Source: Nitrospina sp. (GTDB taxonomy: Bacteria; Nitrospinota; Nitrospinia; Nitrospinales; VA-1). Taken from it: a stretch of DNA of 5,466 nucleotides. The notes beneath the pieces were generated by a model, which searched no databases, had not been told where the DNA came from, and saw nothing but the letters and a program-made list of their open reading frames with translations. The stretch is taken from contig DODH01000017.1 in assembly GCA_003545625.1 (NCBI GenBank), forward strand, positions 1 through 5,466. The letters are read 5' to 3'. A program made the translations under genes and the position numbers. Positions 1 to 5,466 of the stretch are shown here, one piece after another; the first letter of the stretch is position 1; every line of letters starts with the position of its first letter.

Positions 1-741
1 CTCGTTCTTTTTATCGCCAAGTCTCTGGTCAAAAGAGCCGACAAACTGAGGGACTTCGCTTACGGCTACCTTCCCAACCTGGTCGTCCTGGGTTTCTTTT
101 TCGTTCCGATTTTATTTCAACCCGATTTTGGCACCGCCATAATTATTTGCATGGTCACCTTCACAATGCTTTTTGTCGCCGGTCTAAGAAAAAAGTTTCT
201 ATTTCTTTCCGTACTTGCGCTGATTCCCTTTATAGCATCGGCAATCCTGAGTGCGGAATACCGCACTCGAAGGATTATAGCTTTTCTCGACCCTTGGCAA
301 GACCCTTCAAATGCAGGGTTTCAAGCCATCCAGTCTTTTTACGCTTTTGGCCGGGGAGGATATTGGGGAACCGGATTGGGAGCCAGCCATCAAAAACTTT
401 TTTATCTTCCCGAAGCCCACACGGATTTTATTTTTTCCGTCATCGGGGAAGAACTGGGGTTATTGGGAACAACGGCAATTATTCTCCTGTTTTCAATATT
501 GATCTGGCGAGGTTTCGTCACCGCTTGCCGGGCCAAAGACCCGTTTGGAACTCATTTGGCAACCGGCTTGACTCTTTTGATCGGGTTTCAGGCTTTTATC
601 AACCTGGGAGTAACCGTAGGGCTTCTCCCAACCAAGGGATTAACCCTGCCCTTCATCAGCATGGGCGGGTCATCAATGTTAATCACCATGCTTTCAGTAG
701 GCGTTCTACTGAATATTTCAGAGCAAACGGTAAGACATTGA
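1..741 (+). CDS. ftsW: FtsW, septal peptidoglycan glycosyltransferase (SEDS family), 5'-truncated by the window edge
   Basis: The frame is open from base 1 to the TGA at 739-741, giving 246 visible residues; by comparison with ~400-residue homologues roughly 120-160 N-terminal residues lie outside the window. FtsW is an inner-membrane SEDS glycosyltransferase that polymerises lipid II into septal glycan together with its partner FtsI/PBP3. Visible SEDS signatures, in fragment numbering, are QPDFGTA (40-46), GLGASHQK (125-132), YLPEAHTDFIF (135-145), GEELG (149-153) and GLLPTKGLTLPFISMGGSS (207-225). Asp142 in the HTDFIF motif aligns with E. coli FtsW Asp297, the proposed catalytic residue. 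Hydrophobic membrane segments are visible at about 25-38, 44-60, 65-83, 145-168, 186-206 and 217-238. RodA is the main alternative, but the dcw neighbours (murG, murC directly downstream) favour FtsW. No premature stop or lost motif is seen. The first ATG in the visible frame (151) is internal, not the start. Confidence 0.96.
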   Translation, partial: LVLFIAKSLVKRADKLRDFAYGYLPNLVVLGFFFVPILFQPDFGTAIIICMVTFTMLFVAGLRKKFLFLSVLALIPFIASAILSAEYRTRRIIAFLDPWQDPSNAGFQAIQSFYAFGRGGYWGTGLGASHQKLFYLPEAHTDFIFSVIGEELGLLGTTAIILLFSILIWRGFVTACRAKDPFGTHLATGLTLLIGFQAFINLGVTVGLLPTKGLTLPFISMGGSSMLITMLSVGVLLNISEQTVRH

Positions 742-751
742 TAGTGATTGA

Positions 752-1900
752 ATGCGAAAACGAGTTGTCATAGCCGGTGGTGGCACAGGTGGCCATCTTT
801 TTCCAGGAATCGCTTTAGCTAAAGCGCTCAAGAGGCAAGATATGAATATCGAAATTTCATTTGTAGGAACCCAAAAGGGTCTCGAAGCAAAAGTTCTTCC
901 CCGCGAAGGGTTTGAGTTGAAAACCATTCTCTCAGCAGGCTTGCTTGGTAAAAAACGTCTCAGCCGCTGGATGTCCTGGGTCAAGTTGCCGGTGGGCACT
1001 GCCCAGTCCATGTGTTTCCTGATCAGAAAGCGGCCTGACCTGGTGGTAGGTGTAGGCGGGTACGCATCGGGGCCTCTGGTTCTTTCCGCTTGGATATTAC
1101 GGGTTCCTATTCTTATCCATGAACAAAACTCTATTCCCGGACTCACCAACAAATGGCTGGGAAAGATCGCGAACAAAGTGGCGGTTTCATTCAAAGAATC
1201 GGCAAAGTTCTTTTCTAAGGATAAAATCGAGGTAACAGGAAACATGATTCGAGAAGAATTTTGCCAGCCTCGGGAAACATTTCCCAAAGGTCCACGAGGG
1301 CTCTTCCGCTTGCTGGTCCTGGGAGGCAGTCAAGGGGCTCACTCCATTAATGTAGCCATGATGGAAGCATTGGAATCTCTTACTTCCAAAAAAGGAAATA
1401 TCCATATCACCCATCAGACAGGTGAAAGCGATTTTGCAATGGTGAAACGCGAATATGAAAAAAGTGGTTTCTCCCATGATGTCAGGCCGTTCATCGATGG
1501 CATGGCAGAGCAATACCGTAAAGCCTCCCTGGTGATTTGCCGGGCAGGTGCCACGACCCTGGCGGAAGTGACCGCTTGCGGAAAAGTATCTGTCTTAATT
1601 CCTTATCCCCATGCGGCCCATAATCATCAGGAAAAAAATGCGCGGGTGCTGGATGCCGCCAATGCCGGTGAACTGGTGCTCGACCATGAATTGTCAGGCC
1701 CGCGTATTGCCCAATCCATTCTTCGCGCTATAGAGGACCCTGAACGGTTGGAGGAAATGGAAGAAAACAGCTATCAGTTAGGCAACCGGGATGCTACGGA
1801 AAAAGTTCGCCAGATCTGCATGGATTTACTGGCAGACGCAAATCCTAAATCCGGTCATGCCGGAAAAATACAAGGAAATTATGTTCTGTCATGTTTCTAG
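752..1900 (+). CDS. murG: MurG, UDP-GlcNAc:lipid I N-acetylglucosaminyltransferase
   Basis: MurG (382 aa) is a GT28-family, GT-B fold, membrane-associated enzyme on the cytoplasmic face. It transfers GlcNAc from UDP-GlcNAc to undecaprenyl-PP-MurNAc-pentapeptide (lipid I), making lipid II. Family motifs are present in order: the N-terminal glycine loop GGGTGGHLFPG (9-19), GVGGYASGP (100-108), HEQNSIPGLTNK (123-134), the C-domain loop LGGSQGAHSIN (190-200), and CRAGATTLAE (263-272), whose Glu272 matches the UDP-ribose-binding Glu269 of E. coli. HNHQEKNA (290-297) carries the conserved HQ..NA pattern. The ATG at 752 is the first possible start because an in-frame TGA lies at 749-751. No clear Shine-Dalgarno is visible, and the ftsW stop is only 10 bases away, so translational coupling is likely. 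The C-terminal tail (about residues 362-382) extends beyond the usual family end and its last codons overlap murC. Identification is very secure. Confidence 0.98.
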   Translation: MRKRVVIAGGGTGGHLFPGIALAKALKRQDMNIEISFVGTQKGLEAKVLPREGFELKTILSAGLLGKKRLSRWMSWVKLPVGTAQSMCFLIRKRPDLVVGVGGYASGPLVLSAWILRVPILIHEQNSIPGLTNKWLGKIANKVAVSFKESAKFFSKDKIEVTGNMIREEFCQPRETFPKGPRGLFRLLVLGGSQGAHSINVAMMEALESLTSKKGNIHITHQTGESDFAMVKREYEKSGFSHDVRPFIDGMAEQYRKASLVICRAGATTLAEVTACGKVSVLIPYPHAAHNHQEKNARVLDAANAGELVLDHELSGPRIAQSILRAIEDPERLEEMEENSYQLGNRDATEKVRQICMDLLADANPKSGHAGKIQGNYVLSCF

Positions 1901-3267
1901 GAAAAATACAACGGATTCACTTTATTGGGATCGGAGGGTCAGGAATGAGCGGAATCGCTGAAGTTCTTATCAATCAGGATTATGAGGTAAGCGGTTCTGA
2001 TCCTTCTTCAAACCGGGTTACCGATCACCTGAAAACATTGGGAGCTGACATCCGCCACAACCACAGCGCGGAAAATGTCAGTGGCAAACACGTTGTTGTT
2101 GTATCCAGCGCCATCAGCGATGACAACGTAGAGGTACAGGCCGCCCGAGAGCAATCCATCCCGGTTATTCCCAGAGCTGAAATGCTGGCAGAACTTATGC
2201 GGATGAAATATGGGATTGCCATTGCGGGCACCCATGGAAAAACCACTACAACATCGCTGGTCGCCACGGTTCTGGCAGCCGGAAGCCTTGACCCTACAGT
2301 GGTGATTGGCGGAAGAATCAAGAATATGGGTGGGCACGCCAAACTCGGCCAGAGTCAGTACCTCATTGCCGAAGCGGATGAGAGTGATGGTTCTTTTCTC
2401 AAACTTTCTCCCACGCTTGCGGTGGTCACAACCCTTGACGAAGAGCATATGGATTTTTACCTGACAATGGAAAATATGAAATCCACATTCTTGCAATTTC
2501 TCAACAGAATCCCTTTCTATGGTGCCGCGATCCTGTGCATGGACGATGCTAACCTTCAATCCCTGCTTCCCCGAATTGAGAAACGTACCATTACCTATGG
2601 TTTGAAATCCCAGGCCGATTATACAGCCCGCAATATCTCCGTGGAGGGATTGAAAACCTATTTTACGGTCTATCACCATGGCAAAAAACTGGGGAAAATA
2701 TTGTCCGGGGCCTTGGGGCGACACAATGTGTGCAACACCCTTGCGGCCGTTGCGGTCGGAATGGAATTGAACATGGATTTCCCAACTATCGCGGAATCGC
2801 TGAAAACTTTTACGGGAGTACAAAGAAGGTTTGAAATCCTTAAACAATCAGAGTCTTTGATAATTGTTGATGATTATGGCCACCATCCAGTAGAAATTCA
2901 GGCAACCCTATCAACAGCAAAAGAAGTTTGGCCGGATAGAAGACTCGTCATCGTTTTTCAGCCTCATCGTTATTCACGCACGAAACACCTCATGGAAAGT
3001 TTTTTCTCTTCTTTCAACGATGCCGATCAACTGCTTCTGCTGGATATTTATTCAGCCGGTGAAGAAGCCGAAGAAGGCATCCATTCCCAAAGAATCGCGG
3101 AAGGCGTGAAAGAGTTTGGACATAAAAACGTGGAATATATCGGGAGCACGCAATCCGTGATCCCACATTTACAAAAGATCCTTAAACCGGGAGACATCGT
3201 CATGACTCTCGGCGCAGGAAATATCGGGGAATTGAGCCACAGGCTCGCATCCCGATTCAATGATTGA
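1891..3267 (+). CDS. murC: MurC, UDP-N-acetylmuramate--L-alanine ligase
   Basis: MurC (458 aa; E. coli 491) is the cytoplasmic ATP-dependent ligase that attaches L-Ala to UDP-MurNAc, the first stem-peptide step. The three Mur-ligase domains are all recognisable. The N-terminal UDP-binding Rossmann motif is HFIGIGGSGMSGIAE (10-24). The central ATPase domain has the P-loop GTHGKTTT (113-120, Lys117), EADESDGSF (161-169) and EEHMD with His186. The C-terminal domain has RRF (312-314), VDDYGHHP (326-333) and FQPHRYSRT (357-365). Asn279, Asn282 and Arg313 match Mur-ligase invariants. One small deviation is TTLD at 180-183 where homologues usually have TNID or TNIE. The ATG at 1891 is chosen because the Rossmann motif begins right after it and no in-frame start lies just upstream. 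It overlaps the end of murG by 10 bases; an AAGGA at 1872-1876 sits rather far (14 bases) upstream, so coupling to murG is probable. Confidence 0.98.
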   Translation: MFLGKIQRIHFIGIGGSGMSGIAEVLINQDYEVSGSDPSSNRVTDHLKTLGADIRHNHSAENVSGKHVVVVSSAISDDNVEVQAAREQSIPVIPRAEMLAELMRMKYGIAIAGTHGKTTTTSLVATVLAAGSLDPTVVIGGRIKNMGGHAKLGQSQYLIAEADESDGSFLKLSPTLAVVTTLDEEHMDFYLTMENMKSTFLQFLNRIPFYGAAILCMDDANLQSLLPRIEKRTITYGLKSQADYTARNISVEGLKTYFTVYHHGKKLGKILSGALGRHNVCNTLAAVAVGMELNMDFPTIAESLKTFTGVQRRFEILKQSESLIIVDDYGHHPVEIQATLSTAKEVWPDRRLVIVFQPHRYSRTKHLMESFFSSFNDADQLLLLDIYSAGEEAEEGIHSQRIAEGVKEFGHKNVEYIGSTQSVIPHLQKILKPGDIVMTLGAGNIGELSHRLASRFND

Positions 3268-3278
3268 TCGTTTTCAAT

Positions 3279-3286
3279 AGGAGAGG
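3279..3286 (+). promoter_or_regulatory. Ribosome binding site favouring ATG 3297 as the murB start
   Basis: AGGAGAGG lies 10 bases before the ATG at 3297 (13 if the AGGAG part pairs with 16S rRNA). It is the strongest Shine-Dalgarno-like sequence upstream of any gene in the window. Neither the TTG at 3264 nor the ATG at 3429, the other candidate murB starts, has a comparable site. This is sequence inspection only; actual use is inferred. Confidence 0.7.
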
Positions 3287-3296
3287 ACCATCATCT

Positions 3297-4352
3297 ATGC
3301 TTAACGAAGCTTGGAAACGCCGATTGATTCACATAGCACATTCTGGAACAGGAAATGAGTTTAACCTCAAAACCAGGATGGAGTATCCCAAAACCGTTCT
3401 GGGTCAAAAAATTTATCAGAGTAAAACTATGAGCCATTCTTTTCCCTGGTTACACAAAATTAAAGGCAACATCCTAAAAAACGAAATTCTGGCCCCCTAC
3501 ACTTCTATTCAAATTGGAGGCCCTGCGGATGTATTAATTTTCCCTGAAGATGTCCGCGACATTCAAACGATTTTGAAGAATAAAGGTTCCCAGCCTCTTT
3601 TCATTCTAGGAGAGGGAACCAATTTACTTGTCGGCGACCGGGGAATACGGGGAGTCGTCATCTCTTTAAAGGATCAATTCAAGAATATCAAACGTCCCCT
3701 GTTCTTCCGCAAGGAAACCGGAAACCGGCGTGCAGTGATCAAAGCGGGAGCCGGTGTGAAGATGTCTTACCTCGCCAAACACGCGGCTCGCTATTCCCTG
3801 ACTGGAATCGAACATTTGGTAGGCATTCCCGGATCATTGGGAGGGGCTATCATCATGAATGCCGGAGCAGAAGGCACCGAAATTGGTCAGGTTCTTCGCA
3901 GTGTAACCCGGATCACTCCAGACGGGGAAATCCAGACCTTAAAACGCGATGAGCTTTCATTCGAATACAGAAAAACCATTTTCCCCGATGGCGAAGGAAT
4001 CATTATTGAAGCGGAGCTGGAACTGGAAGAAGGAAATCGCCCTGAAATCCAGAACGCGATGGACCGGCATCTCTCGCGCAGGTCGCAGACCCAGCCACTA
4101 ACAGTTCCCAACTCGGGTTCCGTTTTCAAAAATCCTGCCGGGGACACATCGGGAAGGCTGATCGAATCTCTCGGGCTCAAAGGACTTTCTTTTGGCAATG
4201 CCGGAGTTTCGATCAAGCACGCAAATTTTATTGTCAACAAAGGAGGCGCTACAGCGCATGATGTGACCCGTTTGATTGCGCATATTCAAGAAGAAGTTAA
4301 GAAAAAAACGGGCATTGAATTGCAGACTGAAATTGTCACCGCAGGTGAATGA
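3297..4352 (+). CDS. murB: MurB, UDP-N-acetylenolpyruvoylglucosamine reductase (type II-like), with possible N-terminal extension
   Basis: MurB is a cytoplasmic FAD enzyme that uses NADPH to reduce UDP-GlcNAc-enolpyruvate to UDP-MurNAc, the substrate of MurC encoded just upstream. Numbered from ATG 3297 (351 aa), visible motifs are the FAD-domain start IGGPADVL (73-80), GEGTNLLV (105-112) and GIPGSLGGAIIMNAGA (176-191). Catalytic-site residues are Arg225 in EYRKTIF, Ser275 in NSGSVFKNP (the proton-donor position, E. coli Ser229) and Glu345 in QTEIV (E. coli Glu325 position). Overall length and C-terminus fit the shorter type II enzymes. The start is uncertain. ATG 3297 has a good AGGAGAGG site but adds 44 residues before the usual beginning. 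ATG 3429 gives a family-typical 307 residues but has only a weak upstream site. TTG 3264 overlaps the murC stop but has no site. I prefer 3297. The function is secure, the first 44 residues are not. Confidence 0.95.
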   Translation: MLNEAWKRRLIHIAHSGTGNEFNLKTRMEYPKTVLGQKIYQSKTMSHSFPWLHKIKGNILKNEILAPYTSIQIGGPADVLIFPEDVRDIQTILKNKGSQPLFILGEGTNLLVGDRGIRGVVISLKDQFKNIKRPLFFRKETGNRRAVIKAGAGVKMSYLAKHAARYSLTGIEHLVGIPGSLGGAIIMNAGAEGTEIGQVLRSVTRITPDGEIQTLKRDELSFEYRKTIFPDGEGIIIEAELELEEGNRPEIQNAMDRHLSRRSQTQPLTVPNSGSVFKNPAGDTSGRLIESLGLKGLSFGNAGVSIKHANFIVNKGGATAHDVTRLIAHIQEEVKKKTGIELQTEIVTAGE

Positions 4353-4381
4353 AGAAGAGAAAGAGTCAAAAATATTAAATT

Positions 4382-4453
4382 GGTCCGCAACAAAGGCACC
4401 CCTCCTTCCTTTGTTTATTCTCCGGCCCTTTTGGCCAAGGGCCGGGGCGGACC
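4382..4453 (+). repeat. Structured 72-base inverted-repeat element in the murB-ddl gap
   Basis: The element lies within the 117-base murB-ddl gap. Its ends are a perfect 7-bp inverted pair, GGTCCGC (4382-4388) and GCGGACC (4447-4453). Inside are two perfect hairpins: AACAAAGG / CCTTTGTT (4389-4396 with 4408-4415, 11-base loop) and CCGGCCCTT / AAGGGCCGG (4422-4430 with 4437-4445, 6-base loop). The last can extend to 11 pairs with one G-T wobble, though then its final G (4447) competes with the outer stem. Together they form a three-way junction, with the first hairpin stacked directly on the outer stem. This is seen directly. It may be a REP- or MITE-like dispersed palindromic repeat, or a cis-acting RNA structure ahead of ddl. 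The loop motif CACCCCTCCTT resembles stretches I recall from dispersed intergenic repeats in other bacteria, but I cannot confirm this. It is not followed by a T-run, so it is not a standard terminator. No second copy occurs in the window. Confidence 0.75.
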
Positions 4454-4460
4454 TTCTTAA

Positions 4461-4466
4461 AGAGGA
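4461..4466 (+). promoter_or_regulatory. Ribosome binding site for ddl
   Basis: AGAGGA precedes the GTG start of ddl. The GAGG core is four bases from the start codon, slightly closer than ideal. It lies eight bases after the structured element. Its GAGG could pair with CCTC (4401-4404) in the loop of that element's first hairpin, but only over four bases, so a regulatory role is speculative. Confidence 0.55.
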
Positions 4467-4469
4467 TTT

Positions 4470-5399
4470 GTGACAAAGCTTTTGGATAATTTGAAAGATA
4501 AAACTATTGGAGTGCTCATGGGGGGACTCTCCCCCGAGCGGGATGTCTCAATCGTCACCGGGAACTCGGTCATTGCGGCCATCAAAAGGAAAGGATTGAT
4601 CGCTTTGCCAATTCAAGTCGACCACCAAATTGGGGAAATGCTGCAGTCGAACCCGATCGACCTGGCTTTCATCGCCCTGCATGGAACCTTTGGGGAAGAC
4701 GGATGCATTCAAGGTCTGCTTGAATATTTCAAAATCCCGTATACAGGGTCAGGAGTCATGGGCAGTGCCCTTGCTTATGACAAATTAAAATCCAAGGAGA
4801 TTTTAAAATCCCATGGAATACCCACAGCTGATTATGAAGTGTTCTATAGAAACCAAAAAATATGCCGGACCCTGGATCTTCCCGTAGTCGTCAAGCCGAC
4901 CAATCAAGGATCGAGCCTGGGGATAACTATCGTTAAAAATGAAAGCGAATGGGAGTCGGCACTGGAAACCGCATTCGCTTATTCGGAAGAAGTCATTGTT
5001 GAAAAGTTTATTGAAGGGAAACTTCTGGCAATTGGAATGAATGAAATGGAACCCATGCCTATTGTTCACATCCGTCCCAAATCTGGCTTCTATGATTATG
5101 AGGCAAAATACACCTCTGGAAAGACAGAGTACCTTTGCCCTGCAGACCTTGAAGAAAACGAGACGAACCGATGCCGGCAAACCGCAAAACAGGTATTCCA
5201 AGTGTTGAGAGGAAGAGGTTTCCCCCGTGTGGATGTCATTCTGGATCATGAGGGCATACCCCAGGTACTGGAAATGAATACCATTCCCGGGATGACCCCC
5301 ACCAGCCTTTTGCCAATGGCGGCACAGAAGATGGGCCTGGAGTTTGATGATTTAGTCGTTGAAATATTAAAAACTGCCAAACGGGATTACACAGAGTAA
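4470..5399 (+). CDS. ddl: D-alanine--D-alanine ligase (Ddl, DdlB-like)
   Basis: Ddl (309 aa; E. coli DdlB 306) is a cytoplasmic ATP-grasp ligase that joins two D-Ala to make the dipeptide used by MurF. Motifs: LMGGLSPERDVS (16-27, Glu23 at the DdlB Glu15 position), ALHGTFGEDG (69-78), YTGSGVMGSALAYDK (91-105), VKPTNQGSSLG (141-151, Ser148 at Ser150), FYDYEAKY (207-214), PRVDV (252-256), LEMNTIPGMTPTSL (267-280). Lys213/Tyr214, Arg253, Asp255, Glu268, Asn270 and Ser279/Leu280 match active-site residues. Tyr214 (E. coli Tyr216) predicts D-Ala-D-Ala rather than D-Ala-D-Lac synthesis. One oddity: at the ATP ribose-binding Glu187 of DdlB this protein has Leu185, within KLLAIGM instead of the usual E-x-T-V pattern. 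The start is GTG 4470, after AGAGGA; it places the MGGLSPE motif at the usual distance from the N-terminus. It follows the structured murB-ddl gap, so it is probably less tightly coupled than the genes upstream. Confidence 0.97.
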   Translation: MTKLLDNLKDKTIGVLMGGLSPERDVSIVTGNSVIAAIKRKGLIALPIQVDHQIGEMLQSNPIDLAFIALHGTFGEDGCIQGLLEYFKIPYTGSGVMGSALAYDKLKSKEILKSHGIPTADYEVFYRNQKICRTLDLPVVVKPTNQGSSLGITIVKNESEWESALETAFAYSEEVIVEKFIEGKLLAIGMNEMEPMPIVHIRPKSGFYDYEAKYTSGKTEYLCPADLEENETNRCRQTAKQVFQVLRGRGFPRVDVILDHEGIPQVLEMNTIPGMTPTSLLPMAAQKMGLEFDDLVVEILKTAKRDYTE

Positions 5400-5401
5400 T
5401 T

Positions 5402-5466
5402 ATGGATTTCGCAATCGCAGGCCAGAAAAGTTCCTCCGTAGCGTGGGAGGACCTTCGCTCCGAAAG
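5402..5466 (+). CDS. Start of an unidentified gene, cut by the right edge (ftsQ expected by position)
   Basis: An ATG at 5402 begins two bases after the ddl stop (TAA 5397-5399) and the frame stays open to the window end: 21 complete codons, beginning MDFAIAGQKSSS. In dcw clusters of this order the next gene is usually ftsQ, a division protein with a short cytoplasmic N-terminus, one membrane helix and a POTRA domain. The visible residues are too few to show any of these, so ftsQ is inferred from position only. The ribosome site is weak (GAG about five bases upstream). A second frame starting at 5401 is also open to the edge, and this stretch contains a 6-bp hairpin (5432-5437 with 5446-5451), so it may not be coding at all. 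Confidence 0.4.
   Translation, partial: MDFAIAGQKSSSVAWEDLRSE

Noticed and set aside
147..773. Alternative plus-strand frame (208 codons) across ftsW
   Set aside because: The FtsW frame in the same region carries all SEDS motifs; this frame is a basic, low-similarity shadow that also runs into murG.
718..1287. Minus-strand open frame (189 codons) opposite murG
   Set aside because: It is antisense to the conserved MurG N-domain, with no motif and no operon context.
2008..2847. Long minus-strand open frame (279 codons) opposite murC
   Set aside because: It lies wholly inside the unmistakable murC gene, and its translation is Cys/His/Phe-rich with no known motif, as expected for a shadow frame.
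3264..3296. TTG at 3264 as the murB start, with a 4-base TTGA overlap with the murC stop
   Set aside because: No ribosome site precedes it, while ATG 3297 has AGGAGAGG well placed. The overlap is attractive, so it is not excluded outright.
4382..4453. A tRNA or tRNA-like gene: 72 bases closed by a 7-bp terminal stem
   Set aside because: It has two inner hairpins, not three, and lacks the T-loop consensus, a seven-base anticodon loop and D-loop features.
4420..4461. Rho-independent terminator between murB and ddl
   Set aside because: The GC-rich hairpin is followed by GGCGGACCTTCTTAAAG with no T-run, and a terminator here would cut off ddl in an otherwise continuous operon.
4276..4473. A 65-codon frame overlapping the end of murB and the gap
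   Set aside because: It overlaps murB in another frame, starts inside it, runs through the inverted-repeat element and has no recognisable protein features.
5432..5451. Terminator after ddl
   Set aside because: The 6-bp hairpin has no T-run after it and lies within a possible coding start.

Overview
This window is a continuous, single-direction (+ strand) segment of a division and cell wall (dcw) gene cluster. It covers the late peptidoglycan precursor genes: ftsW (5' end cut off by the window edge), murG, murC, murB and ddl. A short open frame begins two bases after ddl and runs off the right edge. There is no minus-strand gene I would support, no RNA gene, no CRISPR array and no recognisable transposase.

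Layout: ftsW ends at 741. After 10 bases, murG (752-1900) follows, and its last 10 bases overlap the start of murC (1891-3267). murB follows murC, either with a 44-residue N-terminal extension from a well-placed ATG at 3297 or from a later family-typical ATG at 3429. A 117-base gap (4353-4469) then separates murB from ddl (4470-5399). That gap is the only notable non-coding DNA here. It holds a 72-base element whose ends are perfect 7-bp inverted repeats enclosing two perfect hairpins, so it can fold as a three-way junction. No stretch longer than 300 bases lacks a gene.

The genes form one pathway. MurB completes UDP-MurNAc by reducing UDP-GlcNAc-enolpyruvate. MurC adds the first amino acid, L-Ala. 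Ddl makes the D-Ala-D-Ala dipeptide for the end of the stem peptide. MurG adds GlcNAc to lipid I to give lipid II. FtsW polymerises lipid II into septal glycan. The close spacing of ftsW-murG-murC suggests translational coupling; murB and ddl have their own Shine-Dalgarno sequences.

Organism: the gene order (ftsW-murG-murC-murB-ddl, with ftsQ expected next) is typical of Gram-negative, Proteobacteria-like dcw clusters. Moderate GC content and protein sequences that are clearly not enterobacterial suggest a deltaproteobacterial or Nitrospinota-like lineage. This placement is a low-confidence impression, not a computed result.

The window is mostly ordinary, conserved housekeeping DNA, and I do not see a new biological system. 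The points worth a second look are the structured murB-ddl element, a substitution in Ddl at the position of the ATP-ribose-binding glutamate, and the MurB N-terminal extension.
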